This document shows, piece by piece, positions 36,988 to 48,589 of a DNA stretch of 64,000 nt. The stretch is from Triglochin maritima (lineage: Eukaryota; Streptophyta; Magnoliopsida; Alismatales; Juncaginaceae). Position numbers and translations under genes: made by a program. The stretch is from NCBI GenBank assembly GCA_963682175.1, contig OY821775.1, forward strand, positions 4,588,001 through 4,652,000, written 5' to 3'. How positions within the stretch are numbered: position 1 is the first letter of the stretch; each line of letters begins with the position of its first letter. Below the pieces are notes generated by a model that did no database searches, had not been told where the DNA came from, and was given only the letters and a program-made list of their open reading frames with translations.

Positions 36988-38769
36988 AATTCCAGGACAT
37001 TTGCTTTCGTTTTTTTTAGTTTTCGACCTAAGATTCACAACACAAAATTAATTTTTAACCTGAGATTCACAACAAACCAGTATTATGATAACATATTGTA
37101 GCGATGATTAACATTTAATATTGTTTCCCCTACATGAGGTACAAGGGAAATTAATGCTAAAATAAATAACACAAAATGAACATACTAAATTGTCTCTTTA
37201 CATGTTTTCTTGTTGTGACCTAACTTGCGACAACGTCCACATCGTATTACTCGTCCACTTTGTTCATCCATGTTGTTTCTGATTCTTTTTGTTTTCGGTT
37301 GCCCACTTCGTCTTACCATAAAAGGTGCTATTAAAGTTATATGTCCTTCTTCTATCCAAAACCTTTCGTCTAGTATTGGAAAGAAAATAGGTGCATATGC
37401 TTTCCTATAAGCTTGAGTTGTTAGGTATTCTGAGACGATTCGCGAATTATGAATGTTCGCGTGGCGGTTGCTGCATACGGCCAACACATGTGAGCAAGGA
37501 ATGTGGTGTGCATCTATGTACCCGCAGGAGCATGTTGGACCTGACTCCGTCAAAGTAACCTGAAAGCTACGAGACTGGTTGCTTTCGACACTAAAGAGGT
37601 TATGACTATGTCTAGTGACACAAAGTTGTGTAGTCATCTGCCGTTGGTTTGTGATTTCATCGTTGATCTTTTTAGGATATGTCAATATCATATTCTCCCC
37701 TTCATCTCTTCTACTGACAAAATATTTATTCAGACGCAGATAAGTCATCATGATGAGAGGACAAAGTGGTAAGCCACGTACACGCTTTAACACATTGTTG
37801 AAGCTTTCTGACAAGTTTGTGGTCATTATACCGAAACGGCGTCCAAAATCATGACTTAATGCCCAATACGAAACGTCTTCTTGTTCTTTAATCCATTTGA
37901 AACCATGAGGGTAATTAATCTCGATATCCTTCATATGCTCTTCAAATGTTTTTCTATCAGGAGCGACACCGGCATGCCAAAATTTATTTTGCAATTCGAC
38001 ATTCCTGCACCGAGCATTCCTTGACATATTTGCACTCATATGTCTCAGACAGAACTTGTGAACATGACCTCGCTCTGGGGGGAAAAATTCTTCACAATAT
38101 TTGTAAGACCCGGAAATCGGTCACTAATAATACACAATCTATCTCGTGTGCATACTCTACTGGCCAAAATACTTAAGAACCACTGCCATGAATTGCCCGA
38201 TTCTTTTTCAACAACAGTAAACGCCAAAGAAAACAAACCAGAGTTCGCGTCTGTACCCATAACAATTAAAAGAGTCCCCTCAAACTTCCCAAACAAATGA
38301 GTCTCATCAATGCTCAACACAGGTCTACAGTACTGAAAACCTTCAATGGAGGTTGCGAATGACCAAAAAACTCTTTGAAACTGCTCAATGTTGTGACTTA
38401 TCCTCTGTGTCTGAATCTCGACCACGGTGCCAGGATTGGTGGTGCAAATATTAGACATAAAACGTCTTAAGTTACGATAAGAAGCTTCATCAACTCCGTA
38501 TACTTTTTCCAATGCTTTCTTGCGGGCGTACCAAGCTTTGTCATACTTGATATCTATGAAGTAATGAGTCTTCACTAAAGCTTGAATTTCTGCAGGAGTA
38601 ATTGTTATGTTTGTTCGAATGGTGGCAAGAATCATGTTAGAAATTAAATCGGCGTCACATTGCACGTGGTCATGCAAAAGTCCCTCGTTACTACAGGTGT
38701 GTTCAGACTTGTACTTCTTAACTTGAAAACATTCTTTGCTCTGATTGTAAGAGGCATGTATCTTCCATT

Positions 38770-40359
38770 TGTTGGCTTTTTGGCCTTAATCCGTATTTTG
38801 ATGATGTAATTAAACCTAATCTTAATTAGGACATGTAGATTAGCACATGTAGTATAATAGTATACATGTTGTATTGTGCTAACATCTACAGGTGATCAAG
38901 ACTCAAGAAAGAAGAAAAATCAAGTCAAGACATGTAATCAAGCTAGGATTGAAGACATGTAATTTTACCTTTCTTTGAGTATTAGGAACTTATGTGAATT
39001 GAGCATAACATAAGCTAATATGCATGCACTCACACACTAGGTTCCTTGTAGGAGTCACACACAAAATATCATATAATTTGGACTCCATTAGATCACCTAA
39101 ACACCTAAAATATTGGTCGCCAGTCTACCTGAGTTCGGTCGACCGTTCACCTTTCGGTCGACCGGTTATACACAATATTTGTTATACCAGACCAATCCGT
39201 TCAACCGATCACATTTCTATCAACCGATTACCCAGACCTGTTCGGTCGACCGGTAGACCTTCGGTCGACCGTTTCGTTTGCCATTTCTGGTAAAAATATT
39301 ACCGTTTTATTTGTCGTATTATACAACGGTCGTATACACATTTTTCTCAATATTCACCCCCATATACATTAGAACCGGTCGAACAAAATACATCTTTCGG
39401 TCGACCGTTTAATTCGTGAAAAACCCCCTGCTATCGGTCGACACAAGTTTGTCCAACCGATCAAGATTTCTCTCTACCGAACCCAGTAGTTCGGTCGACC
39501 GGTACCTGCTCGGTCGACCGTTGACCTATAGAACTTAAGTGATTCGGTCGACCAGTACCTATGTTCGGTCAACCGATCCATCAACAGACTCAAGGGTTCG
39601 GTCGACCGATACACCTTTCGGTCGACCGTTTCTGGACAGATTTCTGAACCCGATTTTCTGTTTTGTGTATCTTGCACAAAATCCAATCAAATCTTGTCCA
39701 AACGGCTAGAAATCTTTAGGAGCTTATAAATAGAGGTTCACACTTAGTTTTCCACAAGATTTCACAACTCCAAAGTGTCAAACTTATAGTGAGATTTTCC
39801 ACAACCTCAAAGCTCCCAATTAGTGATTCCAAAGCCTAATTTCCACATCCTTCATCACACAATCATCTAGCATTTGTTGTGCTCAATACTAGAAGAGTGA
39901 GTTCCACTCCAATTGTTGTCAAGAGAGCAAGGGTCTTGGTGAAAGCCCAAGACAAAGTGAGCAAGGGTCTTGGTGAAAGCCCAAGACAAAGAAGTAGAGA
40001 TTTCGGTGAAAGCCCGAAGTGTTCCTCTCGGATTGTGAGAGGTGGTGCCAAGCTCGGCGAGGGTTGTTCGCGAGCTTGAAGACTTGTAAAAGGCGTTGCT
40101 CCCGGCCCGGAACGGGGAGGCATAGTGAAGACGCAAGAGGAGCTCGAACGGGGATTCGAGAGGGGCTTGCAAGAGAGGACGTAGGCGCGGCCGAACCTCT
40201 GTAAAACCGACGCGTCTTCTTTTTGTGGTTTGCATTACTTTCTACTTGTGTTTGATTTGTTTTTAATTTCCGCTGCATTTCTTTGATCGATCAACCAAGT
40301 AGTTAATTAGGGCTTAATAGTGATTAGTGGACCCATAACCCACACGATACGATCCTACA
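38770..40359 (+). mobile_element. Solo LTR inserted in the MULE transposase (Ty1/copia SIRE-like)
   Basis: 1590 bp with TG...CA ends (TGTTGGCTTTTTGGCC at 38770, GATACGATCCTACA to 40359), flanked by a perfect 5-bp duplication CCATT (38765-38769, 40360-40364). Removing it restores the transposase codons around Cys-Glu-Trp, proving insertion. TTATAAATAG at 39724 is a good TATA element for the + orientation. The start TGTTGGC with TTTTGATGATG resembles SIRE/Maximus copia LTRs; that family call is inferred. It includes a CGGTCGACCG cluster (39137-39627) and a 34-bp tandem duplication of GGTCTTGGTGAAAGCCC (39926-39988). No internal retroelement sequence remains. Confidence 0.9.
39137..39627. repeat. 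Cluster of paired CGGTCGACCG palindromes in the copia-like LTR
   Basis: About ten exact or near copies, mostly as pairs of the form TTCGGTCGACCG-N(7-12)-CGGTCGACCG, at about 39137/39154, 39243/39258, 39491/39511 and 39600/39618. They lie just upstream of the LTR TATA element at 39724. Confidence 0.85.
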
Positions 40360-41573
40360 CCATTCACACTCTTTTTTCAAACAACCAATTGAAAATCTTT
40401 TTGGCCCAGACGTTAACACTTTGAATTGGACACTTTTTCGCAAATGACATTCCTTCAACTGATGCAACAAATCTTTTTTTGTTGAGAAAATCATATGCAA
40501 CCAATAACTCTGTCCATCTTCCAAGTTATCGTATTCAGTGTACGCAGCAATACACTCATCGACATTTCCAATCACTGAATCTTCAATCAAGTTCTCGTCA
40601 GGCTCTATGTCTGGCAAATGCCTCAAATCTGGTAGTACGGGTAATGGTGGCAATTCATTACTAACGATGGCTTCATGTACGTAGCTATCAGGTTCTCGAT
40701 TCAAAGCGTCTGCCATATGATGAAACATGTTCTGCAACTCCGGAAGTGGGGTTGAATCTACATCAACAATGTCTATTTCATCACCATCCATCTGACCATC
40801 TGCCTCATCATCATCTGTCTCATCACTATCTGCATCTTCAACCTGTCTTCCTTGAGAATGTGATTGAACTACGTCTGCTTCATAATTGCCAATATTCATT
40901 GGTGTGTGCTCATACGATCCAAAATAGGTCTGAGGAACTGCCGAAGAAGGACCTGCTTCATATTGGCTATATGTTTGTGTCATTTGTTGATAATGCTCAT
41001 TCAACTGACTGTGGTGGACGGTAGTATAGGGCTTGGGTTGTTTCTCAACAAACAATACAACTGTATTCATGAAGTTAAATAGAGATAGCATTGTAGCCGT
41101 GCTCTGATCATCAAAAACTTGAGCATATGTATACTTTTCATACGGTGGTCATTTGCATGTTAACTTTAGATCAAACTCTCCTTCTTGGAAACCACAAACT
41201 TGACAAACTGATTCACAGAGCTCATCATATCGCATTTGTGTGTTAACATTAAGCATTCGTCTGTTACCACCTTCATATTCTGGTACCTTATCTACGAATG
41301 TAAGAATTCCATCGAAAAAAACCATAACCAATCCGGTACCGGAGCTCATTACTTCGAGTGTAGAAAATTTACATTTCATACATACATAAACATAAAAACA
41401 AATACATTAACTATACATGCATTGTATTTCATGTCAAAATCAAAAAAAACGAAAAACAAAATAAAAATCTAACCTCAACACTGTTGGTCGTCCGAGAGAG
41501 AGACTAATGGGGAGTGGGGGAAATTTTGGAAGTGAAAGAATGAAGATGGTGGCTGGCCAGACCACTTAAACCC

Positions 41574-41893
41574 TAGCTAAAAACGACATCTCGGATGCCG
41601 TTTTTATATAGCATAAAAACGACACCCGTAGTACCGTTTTCTATCAAGTAAAATTACTGGGGCCGTTTTCTACAGGGTAAAAACGGCACTACTAGTACAG
41701 TTTTTACCTCGGGTGAAAAATGACACTAGTAGTACCGTTTTTTATTTGGTGAAAAAAACAGCAATTGAGATACCGTTTTTACTTAATGAAAACGGTATCT
41801 CAGGTGCCATTTTTCAATGTGCATATTTTGCCAAATAAGTTTCTGAAGTGAATATTTTTACAATTTTTTTATTATTTTGAACATTTTTCCTAA
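41574..41893 (-). repeat. Right terminal inverted repeat with palindrome array
   Basis: Reverse counterpart of 34298-34625. The array (about 41578-41817) has the same order of ACGGCAC/GTGCCGT units with many point differences (for example CAGCAATTGAG for the ACGACATTTGAG-type unit). The outer part CCAAATAAGTTTCTGAAGTG is nearly unchanged. Confidence 0.87.
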
Positions 41894-41906
41894 TTTTTAT
41901 CTCTAA

Positions 41907-43243
41907 TATAAAAAAATTCAAAATTATAAATATAGGAAAATAAAATAAAATCGAATACTACTCGGATCGCAGTTTACACCCGCGATCCGTGGAGGCACGG
42001 ATCGCGAGTGTAAACCGCGCTCCGTCACTTTTAAAAATAATTTGTTTTTACAAGAATCACGATTCACAAAAAAAATAAAATCACACGGATCGCGCTTCAC
42101 TTTTAAAAAAAACTTTTTTTGGACGGATCCTGAGTCACTTTAAAAAATCACTTTTTTATTTTTTGTGATTTCTGTTTTTGATTTTTTTAAATCATTTTTA
42201 ATCTATTTTTTAATTATTATTTTTTCAAGATATGTTTCTAATTGTTTTTTTTAAATTAAATATTGTTTTTAATTTTTTTTCCTGCTTCGACCTCCAAATT
42301 ACGTGGATAAATATTAATCAAATACTAAAACTAATTAAAACAAAAAAATGATGACGTTGTCAAAAATCCGTAGGGTTACGCTCCTTGCAAACATTTTTGG
42401 ACGTCGATGATGTAAAAAATTAAAAACAAAATTTACTTTTAAAAAAAATAAAACAATTAGAAAATATACTTCGAAAATATATATTAAAAAACATATTAAA
42501 AATTATTTTAAAAAAATCAAAACATAAAATCAAAAAACTAAATTCACTAAACCTAAATAATTAGTTTTAAAAAAAATGCGCACCAACCCCGGGCGTGACT
42601 TATTTTATTTTATTTTATTTTACTTTTATTTTATTTCTGTTTTTGCTTTTTTTAAATGATTTTTAATCTTTTTTTTTCAAAATATATTTTATAATTGTCA
42701 TTATTAATTATTATTTTCCAGAATCGACCAACAAATTACGTGAATAACTGATTCGCGTGTTGAAAAGTTAGGTTATTTTTATACAATAAAAAATAAATTG
42801 TCTTATCTAGAATAATAAATTATTTACAACTAAATATTAAAAATACAATTAATTTGGAGGTCCATGCACCAAAAAATTAAAAACAAAATTTATTTTTTTT
42901 AAAAAATAATAACAATTAGAAAAAATATTTGAAAAAATAATAATTAAAAAACAGATTAAAATAATTTAAAAATTCAAAAATAGAAATAAAAAAATTAAAA
43001 CAATCACGAATCGCGGTGCAAATCCCCGATCCATGATTTTTTTTATTTTAAAAATGACGGATCACGGGTGTGAACCACGATCCGTGGGCAGAAAAAAAAA
43101 TTAAATTTAAAAAAAAACAACTGGCGGACCGCCGTTCTCACTCCCGATCCGTGCAAAAAGATAATTTTTATACAAAGTGACGGATCAAAGTAGAATTCGA
43201 TTTTTTTTATTCCTATATTTATAATTTTGATTTTTTTAATATA
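41907..43243. mobile_element. Nonautonomous AT-rich element with CGGATCG palindromes
   Basis: About 1.34 kb. The left end (AAAATTATAAATATAGG then AAAATCGAATACTAC at 41920-41965) recurs inverted at 43190-43242. Close inside each end are units such as CACGGATCGCGAGTG and ACCCGCGATCCGTGG, with more copies (CGGATCG, GATCCGT) at about 42085-42125, 43015-43085 and 43125-43160. The rest is almost pure A/T with no reading frame. The layout (A-rich spacers between GC-rich palindromic words in long inverted ends) copies that of the neighbouring MULE with a different word. Confidence 0.7.
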
Positions 43244-43487
43244 TAAATTAAATCTACGGTGTGAGATGCTTATTTATTCCCCGCAACCCCATTTTCTTCT
43301 TTTTCTTCGATTTTGTTATTTGGGCTTGTATTTTTCCTGAGGGATTTTCAATGCTTAATCAATTCGGCTGTGAATTTGTTTTGTGGTCTCTGACTGGTAT
43401 GATTGATTTGAGCAACCGAACATTGGTGGTTATGTTGGTTTAATGATTGTAATCTATTTCACAAACAAGTTCCTGTAAAAGCATCAA

Positions 43488-45761
43488 ATGGAGGTACCAC
43501 AGAGGATCAAGGATTCCCTGGCTGACCTGAAGGAACTCCTCAAGCGCGAGTACGACATGGAACGTCTTGAAATGGACCCAGATTATGATCCATTTTACAT
43601 CCCTGGTTATGAAGAGTCTTCATATGTATTTTCAAAGTATTACGATGCCGTTGAATCGGAGAAAATTGCACTGAAAGCTCAGGGACGGAGGCATGCGACG
43701 ATGACGAAGGATGATTGGTATTCACATTTACGGAACGTTGCTCCTCTACTCTTGGACTTCTTGAAAATGTTCTACTGGGACTCCATCAGATCGGAACTTG
43801 TAATTATTACTCTCTTCTTCCTCATTCTATTCTTCTACACAACAAACTTGTAATTCTATTATATCAGACACACTCTCACACAACTATAGAATGACAGTTA
43901 TGCCTTCAACTGTAAATATTTTGTTGTTTGTCATCCTTCTCCGCTCTACTTGTTTCCCATAATGTACAAATCCAAGTTCATTGCTAATGATGATTCGACT
44001 CGATTGTTTCACTTTTTGTTCTATATCTGTTTCAGCCAAATCCAGATTGGAAGGGTGTTACCGTGATGGATAATGTTAAAAAGATCGGTCCACGCAAGAA
44101 ATTCAAGTTGCATGCCAAGGAAATACTGAACAAGTGTTATTGCTGCGTGAGTTTTGTCCTTTGTAGTGTCTTTCTGTGGTTTCTGAATACTAATTGTTTG
44201 CACCTTTTTCTGTTATTTGTTGGAGGGCAATTAACTTGCAAATTAACAACCAATCTCATTGGGTTCCAATAATAAAAGTGGTTTTGATTGCTTCTATAGT
44301 TCTTTCTAATTTTGCATTGTATACACTGCCTTAGGATGTGTTTTACATTGTGATTATTTCCTTTCTCATTCAGGTCCATCTTGCCTTTGATATTGGGTTG
44401 GCCATTCTACCCAAATACAAACTTCCTGAAATGATGGCATTTGCGGCAATAGTGGTGACTCTCTCAATTTGAACTCATGTGATCTCTTGAATATAAATCT
44501 TTTATCTTTTTTCCTATGACAATTCCCTTTTGTTTTCCCATGTAGTTGGTGATTGAGCTCATTGTTGATAGTTCCACCTGCTGTGATTCTGTTCAGGTAC
44601 CATCCTTCTCATTAAAAGTGCATGTTGTTGAGGTTTGTTATTGTCTTTGCATGCACGTCAAATAGTTACCGGAGAATAATATTTTTCTACTCTATAAAAT
44701 GTTATTAGAAAATGAAAAGGTGGGTTCTGGAGAAAATCGATGATCGTTGCGACAAATTCTTCGAAGAATATGGAGGTTAGTGGATCGATTTTATTTGACA
44801 ATTTGGTGTAAACTATTTTCTCACTATAAATGTACATTGTGGTGAAGGATGTTAACTTTGACTGAGAAATATTATGTGTGTTTTGCATAGAAAAATCAAA
44901 AATGCATCCTTTGCATACAATTATGAGTCCTGCCATTTGTTTAGCATCATATATGTCCTTTGGATTCTAAAATCTCTAAAAATGCATTTTCCCTACCTTG
45001 CATCGAAAAGTTGAAACCTGCTGCTACACTAAAGAAATCATTTTGCTGGTAGAAATATATTGTAAAACACTTTTGTTCTTTGTGAATTAATTGTGCCCCA
45101 CAAATAAAGCGATAATAGTTTAGAGCTACATCTACAGAGCTTCATGTAGATTTTTCAAGCAGCAGAGCTATAAAAGGGTGCTGCTTGTTCTTTAGGTCTC
45201 CTGAATCAATTTCTTAAGTATCATGTGTCAATAAAACTTGAATATACATAACATAAAATTTAGAGTTTCCAATCTGCAGTAACTTTTGGCCTTCTTGATT
45301 CCAAATCCTTCCCCACCATTTTGTTGTGCTAATCTTATACTTCTGTTTCGGACTGATTCTATGATATTTTATGTTGTTCTCTGGAAGTAGATCTAAGCTC
45401 CATCTATTTCACTAGAGGTTATATCTATCATCAAAAGAAGAATTGGGCCAAAAACTAAGATACATCATGAGAAAATGCAACTTCTATGGAAAGAAGCTAA
45501 CGAAATACCTACATAAAAATGTCTTATTTGAAAAAGAAAAAACAGTCCGGAAGTCATCCATTCCTCTTGAGATGTTATGCCTCCTAGCATTCTACTTTCC
45601 GCCTTTTCAAATCAACTATTGTAGGTAGAACATATTATTGTTTTAAAATATATGGTTGCTCTCAACTGTTTTGGCTTCTTGACTAATTCCAGATTATCAT
45701 TTCTGTTTGTAATTTTCCAGTCCCAGATTATTATGCTGGACTCAGAGTTATCCTACTGTGA
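43488..45761 (+). CDS. Unrecognised plant protein, 220 aa, six exons
   Basis: I do not recognise the family. Exons 43488-43799, 44036-44146, 44374-44454, 44546-44596, 44709-44775 and 45721-45761 join in frame with GT-AG introns. Residues 1-104 are charged and probably helical (DSLADLKELLKREYDMERLE, then an acidic DPDYDPFYIPGYEESSY and DDWYSHLRNVAPLLLDFL). The middle has a basic stretch (KKIGPRKKFKLHAKE) and CYCC. Residues 142-180 are hydrophobic (LAFDIGLAILPKYKLPEMMA, AAIVLVIELIV), followed by the Cys pair STCCDS and an acidic helix. The last exon is uncertain: reading on from exon 5 gives a stop four bases later, but AG|GTTAGT is a strong donor and TTTTCCAG a strong acceptor. A degenerate intron-bearing copy lies at 1257-2289. 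Confidence 0.7.
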
Positions 45762-45884
45762 ACGGCGCTCAGCCGACAAGCCAATCAAATGGATCAGCAA
45801 GTAATACATGGTACTATGTTCATGTCGTAGATGTGTCTGTTATAGACTTTGTGGTGAATATTGACATCATAAATTTACCATATC

Positions 45885-48072
45885 TGTTAGAACCCAAACC
45901 CTAGATTAGAGTTAAACAGGGATTAGAGGAGGATTAGGGTTGGCTTTGCATGGGGTTGTGTGGTTGCATGGGGAAGTGGGGTTGCTGGTGTTTGCATGGG
46001 AAGGTGAAGAGGCGGGGTTACTGTAGCATCCGAGTTAAATAGGGCTTTTCCTTCATCTTCTTCTTTCTTCTCCTTTCTCATTTCTCCTTCCTCATTTCTT
46101 CCTTCCCTTCCTTGCTGGTGCGTGTGGTGGCAAGCAGCTGAGGAGGAGACCGGAGATCGCGCGGCGTGAGGCGTGCGGAGTCGAGCGCGCAGGGAGATCA
46201 CCGGAGGCGACGTGCGTGAGCGGAGCTCCGGCATTTCGTCGTCGTGGTTGAGGTATGCCGCTCCTTAGTGTGGTTTGTTTATTACCCTCATGTGAGGGAT
46301 GCGTTGGTCGAGTCGGGGGAGGTCGGGACCTCTCCGGCGACGCGTTTCTTCTAAAATCCTCGGCTGGCGCGAGGTTGAAGACGACCAACGGTCGACCGGA
46401 TCCTTCGGGCGGTCGACTGATTTAGCACTGTTTGCCCGACTTTAACCTTCACCGGTCGAACGATGCCTTGGGGCGGTCGACTGGTAGTGCATTATTGCTG
46501 GTGAGTTGGGATTTTCTACCTGTTATCGGTCGACCGGTCCTTGTTGTGTTCGACCGGAACTTAAGTGTACCTGTTAGTTTGCATGTTTCGTTCGACCGAT
46601 CGGTTGTTGTTCGACCGATTGTGTGTTGCGTTCGACCGATTATATGACTTAGAATAATAGGTTGACCCTGTCTGTTTTCGGTCGACCGAGACCCCTGAGT
46701 CGGTCGACCGATAGAGTGGATTTCAATGTTGACCAGACTCCGGATTTTGACCTCGTTCGGTCGACCGGTTTTAGACCCTTGTTCGACCGTTGGGGGGTTC
46801 TGTTATGAGCGCAGCGGTAGACCGTTTTAGGAGTACGGTCGACCGATTCCTTTCTGGAACCGGTCGACCGAATCACCTCTTCCGGTCGACCGTTTGGGCC
46901 CAGGACAAAATTCCTGGTTCCCTTTTTGAACGCCAACTTTGTCCACGGAAACCCGTGTCCTCGCCTTGTGCGTGAGCCGGGAGGTGACGGTGGGCGCGTG
47001 ATGCGTGCCTGCCCAGGGACCGCCGTTGGGAAGAGTGTGGGTGTTTGGGACGCGTCACCTCCATGTATGGACCGTGACTTTTGAGATGATTGTTGGCACT
47101 TTGTAGTATAGCAGGCCTGAGGGATCGCGGATCCCAGTGTTGATGTTGTGCGGGCACGCAACTGGCGTTGGGTGAGGTGACTACCGGCCCACGGGCTACG
47201 GAGGTCGCTGCCCTGCTTTTATAGCGGCGCTGTTGGTGTTCGCGGCTCGAGGAGCCTGATGACCTGGCAGACTTCGGTCTGGTTTTGTCCGATGCTGTGC
47301 CGGACTGTTGTGATGGACCACCGATGCTGTGCCGGTGATGCCGCCGAGGTTGTGCCGGCGATGGTGATTGTTGAGCCGAGGCTGTTCCGGCTATGTTGTT
47401 TTCCTCGGCTGGGCACCTACCGAGATGTTGTTGTTATACCTTCCGGGCGACGGCCCCGTTGGTCCCTGTGGCTCCGACCACTGAGATTTGCAGATCTGTA
47501 TTCTATCGGCCCGCAGGCGTGACAGAGGCTCCCTGCCGAACCCTTGAGTAGTGTAGCTGCGTGTGGGGGGTGCGATGTCGCGTGCTGTAAGACTGCATGT
47601 GCCTGCAGTAGGTCTCCTCAGGAGACTCGTTGTTGATTGTCGGACTGATGTCCTGTTTTACCCTTCGGGGGAACTGTTTTCCATTTCTGTCGATGCCATG
47701 ACATGCTACTAGTATGATAGGTTCATTATGTAATGCATACATATATAGGTGAGTTGGCATACGGGGTTTCCTTCTGGAAACTCAGGCATTGTTGTTATAT
47801 ATTTTCAGGACCGCAGTAGGTCCAGTGGGGTGGTGATCGGCGGGCGCGCGCGTTTGGAGTCGGATCCTCTAGTCAGACCACTGAGGTCCACATGATTACG
47901 TTTATCTTCCCTTGTCGTTTTGTTGTAATCATGTATTCATTTTGGCAAACTCTGATGTATTATGGTGCACCGCTTATTTAATTATGAAAAGTAACAGTCC
48001 CGCCTTGATTATTGTGCTCTTGGTCTTGTTTATGAATTTTTTTTAAATTTTCCGTTGATTCGGGATGTTACA
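45885..48072 (+). mobile_element. Solo LTR, same Ty3/gypsy family as 11397-13538
   Basis: 2188 bp with TGTTAGAACCC at 45885 and GGGATGTTACA to 48072, flanked by a perfect ATATC duplication (45880-45884, 48073-48077). It is inverted relative to the LTR at 11397-13538. Similarity is very high over 46910-48060 versus 12550-11400 and weaker in the first about 150 bp. No internal element sequence is present, so LTR-LTR recombination removed it. It carries the same CGGTCGACCG cluster (about 46390-46900). Arg/Pro-rich frames within it are not genes. It lies 120 bp behind the unknown gene. Confidence 0.93.
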
Positions 48073-48419
48073 ATATCATACTGGTTGTTGTAACCGTTTG
48101 AACTGTCTGATGTGCTTGACGTTGTAGAATGTGTTTGACGCTGTATAACCTTAATAGCTGTCTTGTTTGAGGTTCTGAACCTAATCGCACTGGTGGTTCT
48201 CTTGGGTACTGTTTTTATAATGCAATATTGACACAGGGTTATAAAAGAACCCCTGTTGTGTCCCAGAATGGTAGATTTTTGTGTGGTGTTATGTTATCAA
48301 ACTTAACTCCAAGGTTCCTCATCCATGTCCAATTTACCATATAATAGTGGTTGTTGTCTTAATTTTATTTTTTAGTTTTAATTTGTTAATGAAATTTATT
48401 AGTTTAATTTTAAAATTTG

Positions 48420-48541
48420 TTGATATCAACATGTACTTGGACAATAGAGATTGTGTTCAAGAAAGACGTAAACATTTGGAACTTAAAGAGAACTTCATCG
48501 AGAATATGACATGGGGAGTGAGAATGATTTTTATTAATTAA
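48420..48541 (+). pseudogene. Possible remnant of PIF/Harbinger transposase C-terminus
   Basis: A short frame reads DNRDCVQERRKHLELKENF then IENMTWG. This resembles the final residues of plant PIF/Harbinger nucleases, which typically end in a pattern like R-R--H--L---LIEHIW. It lies directly before MITE-like DNA (48590-48893) that ends in the family terminal word GATGACC followed by TTA. It is too short to be coding on its own, and the family call is tentative. Confidence 0.4.
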
Positions 48542-48589
48542 GTTTTTTTAAATTGGGAAGTTTAGTTATTGTAACACACATTTAATATT

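Larger units (their letters stand above)
37185..41379 (-). pseudogene. MULE transposase, split by LTR insertion, with stop and frameshift
   Basis: Mutator-like transposase read right to left. An N-terminal part (41379-41149) ends at an in-frame TGA after KLTCK and resumes with PPYEKYTYAQVF. An acidic linker and the MuDR-type DNA-binding region follow, to the LTR junction at 40364. It resumes at 38769 with KWKIHASYNQSKECFQVKKY, then the MULE domain: SIDETHLFGKFEG (first Asp), GTDANSGLFSLAF, and ISDRFPGL (second Asp). A frameshift in a C6 run near 38078 precedes HVHKFCLRHM, then TTNLSESFNNVL (Glu). It ends with a SWIM finger (CSCGYIDAHHIPCSHVLAVC) and a zinc knuckle (CGRCRKLGHNKKTC). Three independent lesions make it non-functional. 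The nearest relative here is 62003-64000. Confidence 0.88.
34298..41893. mobile_element. Mutator-like element with PMD gene and MULE transposase, interrupted by a solo LTR
   Basis: Bounded by long inverted repeats of about 320 bp (34298-34625 and 41574-41893). It contains two convergent decayed genes: a plant-mobile-domain gene (35117-36647, +) and a MULE transposase (41379-37185, -). A third palindrome array lies between their 3' ends. A 1.59-kb LTR later inserted into the transposase; without it the element is about 6.0 kb. The outer ends (CAAAATAAT and CACTTCAGAAACTTATTTGG on the inner side) match well, but no 9-bp target duplication could be seen. The right edge touches the 1.3-kb element at 41907, which may have removed it. 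Confidence 0.82.

Noticed and set aside
43261..43443. Hydrophobic 60-codon frame before the unknown gene
   Set aside because: In the leader region, with poly-F/poly-T composition and no similarity; probably 5' UTR.
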